Shown here piece by piece: positions 15,948-23,275 of a stretch of 64,000 nucleotides of DNA. Each line of letters opens with the position of its first letter. The stretch's first letter is position 1. The notes beneath the pieces are model-generated. The model did no database searches, was not told where the DNA came from, and worked only from the letters and a program-made list of their open reading frames with translations. This DNA comes from Flavobacteriaceae bacterium. Its GTDB lineage: Bacteria; Bacteroidota; Bacteroidia; Flavobacteriales; Flavobacteriaceae. The stretch lies in contig JANQNQ010000006.1 of NCBI GenBank assembly GCA_028279515.1, positions 23,815 through 87,814 of the forward strand, read 5' to 3'. The translations under genes were made by a program, and so were the position numbers.

Positions 15948-17015
15948 ATGCAACAGCTTATGACGCCACACATAAAGGTTACCAAAGTAGCCCAATCGAA
16001 AGTCGATGCGTTGGACTTTGATAACATTCCGCTGGGAAAAACCTTTACCGATCACATGTTTGTTTGTGAGTACGAAAACGGTGAATGGACCAGCCCTAGA
16101 ATCGAACCCTTAGAGTTGATTCCGACGCACCCAGCAGCAATGGCCTTACACTACGGTCAAGCCATTTTTGAAGGAATGAAAGCAACCGTAGGAACTTCAG
16201 GAGTACCGCTTCTGTTTCGACCAGAGCAAAATGCCAGACGTTTAAATGAGAGCGCCGATCGCATGGGTATGCCCAATGTGCCGGAAGAACTTTTCATTGA
16301 AGGGCTAAAACAGTTGGTAAATCTAGAACGCAATTGGATTCCGCCACAAGAGGGAAGTGCCTTGTATTTGCGTCCGTTTATGTATGCCGATGAACCCTTT
16401 ATCGGGATGCGCGCAGCGACCAGTTATAAGTTTATCATCATTGCTTCGCCATCAGGACCGTTCTTCACCAAGAAGATTCGCCTGTATGCCGAAACACAAT
16501 ATATTCGTGCAGCAGCAGGAGGTACGGGAGAGGCCAAGGCCGCCGGAAACTACGCAGCAGCGATTCTTCCGACAGAAGAAGCAAAACAAAAAGGCTATGA
16601 CCAAGTCCTTTGGTTAGATGCTATTGAGCACAAATACATCCAAGAGGTAGGGACGATGAATATCTTCTTTAAAGTTGACGGAAAGTTCATTACGCCCGAA
16701 ACCGACGGGGCCATTTTAAAAGGAATCACCCGAGATAGCGTGATGACCCTGCTAAAAGATAAAGGCTTTGAAGTAATCGAAAAACCGATTACCATTGATG
16801 AGATAATCACATATAATGAAGAAGGCAGACTAGAAGAAGCATTCGGAACTGGAACTGCTGTTTCCATTGCGATGATTGAAGCGATTGGCTATCTCGGAAG
16901 AACCATCGAGTTACCTGAAGCGAATCCGGTGAGTCAGGATGTGAAAAGCACCTTGGACGCCATCAAAATGGAAAAAGAAGAAGACACGCACGACTGGATC
17001 GTTCCAGTCGCATAA
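15948..17015 (+). CDS. ilvE: Branched-chain amino acid aminotransferase
   Basis: PLP enzyme that interconverts Leu/Ile/Val and their 2-oxoacids. 355 aa, fold type IV: LHYGQAIFEGMKA, the PLP lysine in GEAKAAGNYA, the EVGTMNIFF segment and the phosphate-binding GTGTAVSI. It starts 6 nt after the E2 stop and lies 23 nt before E1, so the operon couples transamination to oxidative decarboxylation. The likely outcome is branched-chain catabolism and supply of branched acyl-CoA primers for iso-fatty acids, which are abundant in Flavobacteria. Confidence 0.94.
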   Translation: MQQLMTPHIKVTKVAQSKVDALDFDNIPLGKTFTDHMFVCEYENGEWTSPRIEPLELIPTHPAAMALHYGQAIFEGMKATVGTSGVPLLFRPEQNARRLNESADRMGMPNVPEELFIEGLKQLVNLERNWIPPQEGSALYLRPFMYADEPFIGMRAATSYKFIIIASPSGPFFTKKIRLYAETQYIRAAAGGTGEAKAAGNYAAAILPTEEAKQKGYDQVLWLDAIEHKYIQEVGTMNIFFKVDGKFITPETDGAILKGITRDSVMTLLKDKGFEVIEKPITIDEIITYNEEGRLEEAFGTGTAVSIAMIEAIGYLGRTIELPEANPVSQDVKSTLDAIKMEKEEDTHDWIVPVA

Positions 17016-17038
17016 TGTAGCTGATAAAGAAATATACA

Positions 17039-19111
17039 ATGCCAGAGACCACGTCAAAACCAACATCCAATACCATCACAAAAGAGATTCTAGAAAGTGG
17101 CTTTTACACAATGGCCATGGCCAAAGCCATGACTGAGTTGTATGAGGCCAACTTTAAAACGGTTTCTAAATACGTTCATGCCACATCTCGCGGACACGAA
17201 GCGATTCAGATAGCAACGGCCATGCAGTTGTTTCCGCATGACTATGCCTATCCCTATTACCGTGACGATTCGATGTTGTTGGGGATTGGTATGCAGCCGT
17301 ATGATTTGATGTTGCAGTTGTTGGCAAAAAAAGACGACCCATTTTCTGGCGGAAGGACCTATTACTCGCATCCAAGTTTGCGCGATGACGACAAGCCAAA
17401 GATTCCGCATCAATCGTCTGCGACTGGAATGCAAGCGATTCCGGCGACCGGTACGGCGATGGGAATGCAATACAAAGAACAGCTTGGCCTGGACAAGGGG
17501 AAGAACCCATTGGTGGTTTGTTCGTTGGGAGATGCCTCAGTTACTGAAGGCGAAGTGGCCGAAGCTTTCCAGATGGCAGCCCTACGTCAATTGCCTATTC
17601 TATATTTGGTGCAAGACAACGGTTGGGACATCTCGGCCAACGCCGAAGAGACGCGAGCTCAGGACGCGTCAGAGTATATCAAAGGTTTTCATGGTGTCGA
17701 ATGCCTAAGCATTGACGGCGCCAACTTTATAGAAAGTTACTTGGCAGTTGAAAAAGCCTTGAAAGTGATTCGTGAAGAGCGCAGGCCGTTCTTGATTCAT
17801 GCAAAAGTACCGTTGCTAAATCACCACACCTCGGGCGTTCGTATGGAATGGTATCGCGACGACCTAGAAGAAGCGCGTTCGCGTGATCCGTATCCTGTGA
17901 TTAAAAAGCAATTGACCGATCACGGTTTTTCTGCGGAAGAGATAACGGGTATCGAAGAAAAGGCCACTAAAAAAGTAGCCGAAGATTTTGAGAAGGCGCA
18001 ACAGGCAGCCGACCCAACGCCTGAAGACCTCTTCACCCACGACTTTGCTCCAACACCTATCACGGAAGAAGTAGGGGAACGCGCACCCGCAAATGCTGAA
18101 AAAGTGGTGATGGTTGACTGTGCTCTATTCGCTGTAGAAGAATTGATGCGTGAACATAAAGAATGCCTTTTATACGGACAAGATGTAGGCGGAAGACTAG
18201 GCGGTGTGTTCAGAGAAGCCGCTACTTTGGCGCAGAAGTTTGGAGACGAGCGTGTTTTTAATACACCTATTCAGGAAGCTTTTATCGTTGGATCTACCGT
18301 AGGAATGAGCTCTGTTGGTTTGAAGCCAATTGTAGAAGTACAATTCGCCGATTACATCTGGCCAGGACTCAATCAATTGTTTACCGAGGTAAGCCGATCG
18401 TGCTATCTTACAGAAGGGAAATGGCCCGTGTCCATGATTCTTCGCGTGCCCATTGGAGCCTATGGTAGTGGAGGTCCATACCACTCTTCATCTGTAGAAT
18501 CGGTGGTGACCAACATTCGTGGTGTAAAGATCGCATATCCTAGTAACGGAGCCGATCTAAAAGGACTGATGAAAGCAGCATACCATGACCCGAATCCGGT
18601 AGTCATCTTTGAGCACAAAGGACTGTATTGGTCTAAAGTAAAAGGTACAGAAGCAGCCATGACGCTCGAGCCTTCAGAAGATTATATTTTACCTTTCGGA
18701 AAAGCCAACGTAGTACAAGAGATCTGGAAACAGGACGAAGAGGAAACCATGTCCATCATTACTTATGGAATGGGTGTACATTGGGCGTTGAACGCTTCGA
18801 AGGATATGAAAGAACAAGTTGAGATCATCGATTTGCGAACCTTATATCCCTTGGACGAAGAAGCAATCTTGAAGTCAGTCAAGAAAACTGGAAAATGTCT
18901 CGTCGTGACCGAGGAACCTGTGAACAATTCATTCGCACGTAGTTTAAGTGGAATGATTCAGGAAGAGTGCTTCAAGTATATTGATGCCCCTGTAATGACC
19001 ATGGGATCTGAGAACATGCCAGCCATTCCATTGAACAGCACATTGGAACAAACCATGATTCCTTCCGCAGAAAAAGTAAGAGAAAAAATTATTGAGTTGC
19101 TCAACTACTAG
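17039..19111 (+). CDS. Branched-chain 2-oxoacid dehydrogenase E1, fused alpha and beta subunits
   Basis: TPP-dependent decarboxylase of branched 2-oxoacids. The 690-aa chain joins an alpha-type half (about 1-335; TPP motif GDASVTEGE...QDNGWDIS, HATSRGHEAIQIA) to a beta-type half (about 350-690; LYGQDVGGRLGGVF, PIQEAFIVG, VEVQFADYIWPGLNQL, VPIGAYGSGGPYHS, and the C-terminal transketolase-like EIIDLRTLYPLDEEAI). This fusion is common in Bacteroidota. Third gene of the operon after E2 and ilvE. Confidence 0.93.
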   Translation: MPETTSKPTSNTITKEILESGFYTMAMAKAMTELYEANFKTVSKYVHATSRGHEAIQIATAMQLFPHDYAYPYYRDDSMLLGIGMQPYDLMLQLLAKKDDPFSGGRTYYSHPSLRDDDKPKIPHQSSATGMQAIPATGTAMGMQYKEQLGLDKGKNPLVVCSLGDASVTEGEVAEAFQMAALRQLPILYLVQDNGWDISANAEETRAQDASEYIKGFHGVECLSIDGANFIESYLAVEKALKVIREERRPFLIHAKVPLLNHHTSGVRMEWYRDDLEEARSRDPYPVIKKQLTDHGFSAEEITGIEEKATKKVAEDFEKAQQAADPTPEDLFTHDFAPTPITEEVGERAPANAEKVVMVDCALFAVEELMREHKECLLYGQDVGGRLGGVFREAATLAQKFGDERVFNTPIQEAFIVGSTVGMSSVGLKPIVEVQFADYIWPGLNQLFTEVSRSCYLTEGKWPVSMILRVPIGAYGSGGPYHSSSVESVVTNIRGVKIAYPSNGADLKGLMKAAYHDPNPVVIFEHKGLYWSKVKGTEAAMTLEPSEDYILPFGKANVVQEIWKQDEEETMSIITYGMGVHWALNASKDMKEQVEIIDLRTLYPLDEEAILKSVKKTGKCLVVTEEPVNNSFARSLSGMIQEECFKYIDAPVMTMGSENMPAIPLNSTLEQTMIPSAEKVREKIIELLNY

Positions 19112-19140
19112 GAGTTGAGATAAGGTGTTGATGCGCATTG

Positions 19141-19170
19141 TCTTGCCGAGCGCAGTCGAGGCAGGTCAAT
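19141..19170 (+). repeat. Isolated copy of the GAGCGCAGTCGAG repeat
   Basis: TTGCCGAGCGCAGTCGAGGCA at 19143-19163 keeps the core and has new complementary arms (TGCC/GGCA). It lies between the E1 stop and the convergent minus-strand gene at 19178. It is the only copy seen outside the paa cluster. Confidence 0.85.
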
Positions 19171-19177
19171 GGTAAGG

Positions 19178-19453
19178 TCACTCCATCCCAATTCGATCCA
19201 ACTCACTCTTTTGGGATGCAGCAGTCCACTTTCTTCCGTATTTAAACAAAAAGAAGGCAGAAATCGCAAGTAAAACAGTCACAATAAGTTGAAAAATGAA
19301 AACCTTTGGCGCTTGAGCATTGTCACTTTCCTCATTGATCAACATGCCGATGCTGATCAGGCTCATGATCCCAAATAGTACCATGAGAGACAATATTAAG
19401 GACAATACGAAAAAGACATAGCCCAGTACTTTCTTGTTCTTTGAAGATTTCAT
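19178..19453 (-). CDS. Small two-helix membrane protein, unknown function
   Basis: 91 aa with two hydrophobic helices (about 9-38 and 50-67), a positively charged N-terminus (MKSSKNKKVLG) and a cytoplasmic-type charged tail (KYGRKWTAASQKSELDRIGME). No family recognised. Single gene, divergent from the nuclease gene at 19547. Confidence 0.65.
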   Translation of the reverse strand: MKSSKNKKVLGYVFFVLSLILSLMVLFGIMSLISIGMLINEESDNAQAPKVFIFQLIVTVLLAISAFFLFKYGRKWTAASQKSELDRIGME

Positions 19454-19546
19454 GGCTACAATATAGAAAATCCCTTCAAAAACAGGATAAAGCCCCTTAC
19501 ACCTTCTTTAAGGATCCACTACTTTGCCAACACTAAACTAAACTAC

Positions 19547-19873
19547 ATGTATCATTACAAAGCAAAGATTCTGGATGTATACGACGGTGATACGGTCACT
19601 GCCTTTGTAGATCTTGGATTCTTACATTTTCAAGAAATGAAGCTACGGTTGTACGGCATCGATACGCCAGAGCTAAGAGGGGAAGAACGAGCCAGCGGAC
19701 TCATAGTGCGCGATATTCTGCGTGAAAAGATCTTGGACAAAGAAGTCGAGGTTTTCACGTATAAAGACAGTCAGGGTAAATACGGTCGCTATTTAGCCAC
19801 TATTGTGATAGACGGAGAAGACATCAACCAATGGCTATTAGACAACGGTCATGCTGTGCCGTATGGAGAATAA
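19547..19873 (+). CDS. Staphylococcal-nuclease-like (SNase) protein
   Basis: 108 aa single SNase-like OB-fold domain. Visible: VYDGDTVTAFVDLG (acidic residues for Ca binding), LRLYGIDTPELRGEERASG with the catalytic-type arginine, and DSQGKYGRYLATIV with the second one. It is shorter than secreted thermonuclease and has no signal peptide, so it would be cytoplasmic. A terminator hairpin follows directly. Confidence 0.85.
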   Translation: MYHYKAKILDVYDGDTVTAFVDLGFLHFQEMKLRLYGIDTPELRGEERASGLIVRDILREKILDKEVEVFTYKDSQGKYGRYLATIVIDGEDINQWLLDNGHAVPYGE

Positions 19874-19878
19874 AAAAA

Positions 19879-19900
19879 GGTCGCATCAAATAATGCGACC
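19879..19900. terminator. Bidirectional terminator between SNase and DUF4136 genes
   Basis: Stem GGTCGCAT / ATGCGACC with a 6-nt loop. It is flanked by seven A on the left and TTT on the right, so it can end both convergent genes. Confidence 0.85.
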
Positions 19901-19912
19901 TTTCAGATAATA

Positions 19913-20461
19913 TTATCCTCCCGTTCCTGGAGGGTATGCTTTCATGATTTCAGACACAAACTGTTTGATACGAGCTTCTTTCTTTTCGATTTTCTTTGAT
20001 TGGGTCAAATAACCAGAGCCCTTTCCTTGCCAAACGAGTTCTTTTTGCTTGGCATCGATGAGGTCGATATACAAAGACCCTTCGGTACGTGTTGAAACGG
20101 TATTGAAGTTAGGACCCCAAATCCATGGATTCCAACCCCATCCCCAGCCCCAGCCGAGGCCAAAATTACCGTTGTATACATCTACACGTTCTTTCTCTTT
20201 GGTGAAAATGCTTACCAAAAGATCAGGGTTTTCAGATTTGACAAAGCCTCTTGCGGTCATTTCGGTCTCGATAGCCCGTAAGATGCGTTTTTTGTCCAGA
20301 TCAGAGATCTCGGCCTTGTCTATTCCCGGTTTGTAAAATGCAAAAGAGCGGTATTCATTGAACTCAGCTTCCTTGTCATAGTCCGAAACCACTCGAACTG
20401 ATACACAAGAACCCAAGACGAACAGCGCCACGATCGGAATAAGTAATTTAATTGTTCTCAT
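19913..20461 (-). CDS. DUF4136 lipoprotein
   Basis: 182 aa with a lipoprotein signal (LLIPIVALFVLGSC) and a DUF4136 body: VVSDYDKEAEFNEYRSFAFYKPG at the start, RAIETEMTARGFVKSENPDLLVSI in the middle and a late SLYIDLIDAKQKELVWQG strand. A Gly/Trp-rich stretch (GNFGLGWGWGWGWNPWIWG) lies in the centre. Probably periplasmic or outer-membrane attached; function unknown. Ends at the shared terminator. Confidence 0.85.
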   Translation of the reverse strand: MRTIKLLIPIVALFVLGSCVSVRVVSDYDKEAEFNEYRSFAFYKPGIDKAEISDLDKKRILRAIETEMTARGFVKSENPDLLVSIFTKEKERVDVYNGNFGLGWGWGWGWNPWIWGPNFNTVSTRTEGSLYIDLIDAKQKELVWQGKGSGYLTQSKKIEKKEARIKQFVSEIMKAYPPGTGG

Positions 20462-20500
20462 ACGTATTGCTTTTTTGAGTTAATCTATGTCGAAGAGCCT

Positions 20501-22510
20501 TTACGAGGTCTCTACATTTGGTCGTATTTTCTCAAACAAGGTTTCATCTACTTTATTCGGCAGGGTCACTTTTAGGTCGGGATTGTGATCCATAGCCCTT
20601 TTTATGGCAAAGATGGCCTCGTCATTTCTGGCCCAACTACGTCTCGCAATTCCGTTGTTTACATCCCAGAAAAGCATGGATTGCAAGCGTTTAGAAGCCT
20701 CTTTACTACCATCAAGAACCATGCCGAATCCGCCGTTAATAACTTCTCCCCAACCGACACCTCCGCCGTTGTGAATGCTCACCCAAGTTGCACCTCTAAA
20801 ACTATCGCCAATCACATTGTGAATAGCCATGTCGGCGGTAAACTGAGAACCGTCGTAAATATTTGAGGTCTCACGATACGGCGAGTCGGTTCCAGATACG
20901 TCGTGATGGTCTCTACCCAATACTACTGGCCCAATTTCACCATTTGCAATAGCGTCGTTGAAGGCTTGAGCGATCTTTGTTCTTCCTTCGGCGTCAGCAT
21001 ATAAGATACGAGCTTGTGAGCCAACTACCAACTTATTTTCTTGTGCACCTTTGATCCATTGGATATTATCGGCCATTTGTTGCTGTATTTCATCGGGTGA
21101 TGCCTTCATGATGGTTTCAAGAACATCACATGCGATGGCATCTGTTTTAGCAAGGTCTTCCGGCTTTCCGCTGGTGCATACCCATCTAAAAGGTCCGAAA
21201 CCATAATCAAAACACATAGGCCCCATGATGTCTTGTACATAGCTAGGGTACCTAAAGTTGATACCGTCTTTCGCCATAACATCGGCACCAGCACGAGAAG
21301 CTTCCAGTAAGAAGGCGTTTCCGTAGTCAAAGAAATAGGTGCCTTTGGCGGTATGTGCATTGATGGCCTTGGCCTGTCTGCGCAATGATTCTTGAACATG
21401 TGCTTTGAATTGCTTTGGGTCATTGGCCATCATATCATTAGCGTCTTCAAATGACACACCAACAGGATAGTAACCACCTGCCCATGGATTGTGCAATGAC
21501 GTTTGATCCGAACCAAGATCAACGTAGATGTTTTCTTGATCAAACTTCTCCCAAACATCTACAATGTTTCCTTGGTAGGCAATCGAGACGGTTTCTTTAT
21601 TGGCTTTTGCTTCACGAACACGTTGGCTCAGCGCGTCAAGGTCCTCTATCACTTCATCCACCCAACCTTGGGAGTGACGTGTATGCGTTGCTTTTGGATT
21701 TACTTCGGCACAAACGGTAACACAACCTGCAATGTTTCCAGCTTTTGGTTGAGCACCGCTCATACCGCCCAAGCCAGCAGTCACAAAAAGTGCCCCTTCC
21801 GGTTTGGTGTTGATTTTTCGCAATCCGTTCAAAACGGTGATGGTTGTACCGTGAACGATTCCTTGCGGACCAATATACATGTAGCTTCCAGCAGTCATTT
21901 GGCCGTATTGAGTAACGCCCAAAGCATTGAATTTTTCCCAGTCATCTGGCTGTGAATAGTTGGGAATCATCATCCCGTTGGTAACAACTACTCTAGGTGC
22001 GTCTTTATGAGATGGGAACAATCCTAACGGATGCCCAGAATACATGACCAAGGTTTGTTCTTCGGTCATTTCTGAAAGGTATTTCATGACCAGACGGTAT
22101 TGTGCCCAGTTTTGAAACACGGCACCGTTACCACCATAAGTGATCAATTCATGTGGATGCTGCGCCACAGCATGATCCAAATTGTTTTGAATCATGAGCA
22201 TTATAGCTGCAGCCTGCTTGCTTTTGGCCGGGTATTCGTCAATCGGACGTGCATATATCGTATGCTCAGGCATAAACCGATACATATAGATGCGGCCATA
22301 GGCCTCCAATTCTTGAGCAAACTCTGGAAGCAATGTGGCGTGATGCTTAGCATCAAAATAGCGCAACGCATTTTTCAGAGCGAGTTGCTTTTCGGTGTCG
22401 GTTAAAATTTCTTTTCTTTTTGGAGCGTGATTAACGTTAGGGTCAAAAGGTTTTGACGCGGGAAGTTGTGAAGGAATTCCTTCTATAATTTCTTCTTGAA
22501 ATGATTTCAT
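20501..22510 (-). CDS. hutU: Urocanate hydratase (long form)
   Basis: Histidine degradation enzyme that converts urocanate to imidazolone propionate with tightly bound NAD+. 669 aa, longer than pseudomonad HutU (about 557 aa) and close to the length of animal urocanase. Family motifs: ITYGGNGAVFQNWAQY, MYSGHPLGLFPSH, TAGSYMYIGPQGIVHGT, VTAGLGGMSGAQPKA and HNGGGVGWGEVINGGFG. No hutH, hutI or hutG is seen nearby, so it is an orphan here. Confidence 0.95.
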   Translation of the reverse strand: MKSFQEEIIEGIPSQLPASKPFDPNVNHAPKRKEILTDTEKQLALKNALRYFDAKHHATLLPEFAQELEAYGRIYMYRFMPEHTIYARPIDEYPAKSKQAAAIMLMIQNNLDHAVAQHPHELITYGGNGAVFQNWAQYRLVMKYLSEMTEEQTLVMYSGHPLGLFPSHKDAPRVVVTNGMMIPNYSQPDDWEKFNALGVTQYGQMTAGSYMYIGPQGIVHGTTITVLNGLRKINTKPEGALFVTAGLGGMSGAQPKAGNIAGCVTVCAEVNPKATHTRHSQGWVDEVIEDLDALSQRVREAKANKETVSIAYQGNIVDVWEKFDQENIYVDLGSDQTSLHNPWAGGYYPVGVSFEDANDMMANDPKQFKAHVQESLRRQAKAINAHTAKGTYFFDYGNAFLLEASRAGADVMAKDGINFRYPSYVQDIMGPMCFDYGFGPFRWVCTSGKPEDLAKTDAIACDVLETIMKASPDEIQQQMADNIQWIKGAQENKLVVGSQARILYADAEGRTKIAQAFNDAIANGEIGPVVLGRDHHDVSGTDSPYRETSNIYDGSQFTADMAIHNVIGDSFRGATWVSIHNGGGVGWGEVINGGFGMVLDGSKEASKRLQSMLFWDVNNGIARRSWARNDEAIFAIKRAMDHNPDLKVTLPNKVDETLFEKIRPNVETS

Positions 22511-22644
22511 AATGTACTAAAATTAATGTGTAAAAGGTGAATGATTAGGCGAAGATTCAGCTTTACACACTAGGGATATCGGATGTCAGCCCGATGATGG
22601 GTGACCGCGATCTTTCTTTTGTATGTCATCAATACAATATCCAT

Positions 22645-22815
22645 CTACTTCTTTGATTGAGTATTCGTCTTTTTGTTATAACCATACGGACAATGGCGAC
22701 ATCCACTCTCGCAACAATACCCTCTTTTTAAGTGGTATTGTTCTGTAAAACAGCGATATCCTTCTGGTGTCAAATAATAGTCTCCCTCTTCGATCGGGAT
22801 ACGCTTTTTTATCAT
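22645..22815 (-). CDS. DUF5522-type cysteine-rich mini-protein
   Basis: 56 codons, ATG 22815 to TAG 22645. The product begins MIKKRIPIEEGDYYLTPEGY and contains FTEQYHLKRGYCCESGCRHC followed by PYGY. The cysteine-rich FTxxYHLxRGYCCxxGCRHCPYG signature is that of short DUF5522 proteins, remembered as widespread and of unknown role. Four cysteines in CC-x3-C-x2-C plus a histidine suggest metal binding. It lies 134 bp upstream of hutU on the same strand. Confidence 0.8.
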   Translation of the reverse strand: MIKKRIPIEEGDYYLTPEGYRCFTEQYHLKRGYCCESGCRHCPYGYNKKTNTQSKK

Positions 22816-22949
22816 TATTTATGGTGATATCAAGTTTTTTAGCCGAAAATGATCGCAGTTCGTCTAATTAATCGTATATAAACAAACTGCCTCACGACCT
22901 TTGTCACAAAGGTACAGTATTTTGGCCTGATATTTGAAATTACTAGGAT

Positions 22950-23273
22950 ATGGTATTGATTTCTAAATATATGTTTCCGAAAGGATTTGTGGGGCTTTCC
23001 CTTTGGCCGTTGATCATTCTGCGCGAAAAGCATTTGGTGTACGATGACGAATTGCTCAATCACGAACGCATTCACCTTAGACAGCAATTAGAGTTGTTGG
23101 TGATTCCTTTTTATGTGCTTTATCTGTTTGAGTGGCTGTACGGTCTTATCAAGTACAGAAACTCGTATACGGCCTACAAGAACATAAGTTTTGAGCGTGA
23201 AGCGTATGCAAATGAAGGAGACCTGTCATACTTAGACAACAGGCCTCTATGGAAATTCTTATCGTATCGCTAG
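22950..23273 (+). CDS. Small membrane protein with HExxH motif (possible mini-zincin)
   Basis: 107 aa. HERIH at 38-42 is followed by a hydrophobic helix (about 48-66) and FEREAYANEG at 81-90, which supplies a possible third zinc ligand (E82 or E84), as in M48/M56-like integral membrane peptidases. This is far smaller than known peptidases of that type. I do not recognise the exact family; peptidase activity is inference. Its stop is 2 bp from the stop of the convergent surface-protein gene, with no terminator between. Confidence 0.65.
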   Translation: MVLISKYMFPKGFVGLSLWPLIILREKHLVYDDELLNHERIHLRQQLELLVIPFYVLYLFEWLYGLIKYRNSYTAYKNISFEREAYANEGDLSYLDNRPLWKFLSYR

Positions 23274-23275
23274 TT

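Noticed and set aside
20585..22405. Several 89-150 aa frames on the plus strand opposite hutU
   Set aside because: They are antisense shadows of a well-supported enzyme gene with no coding features of their own.
22511..22644. Riboswitch upstream of hutU
   Set aside because: A small ATCGG...CCGAT hairpin exists, but no known riboswitch consensus could be matched.
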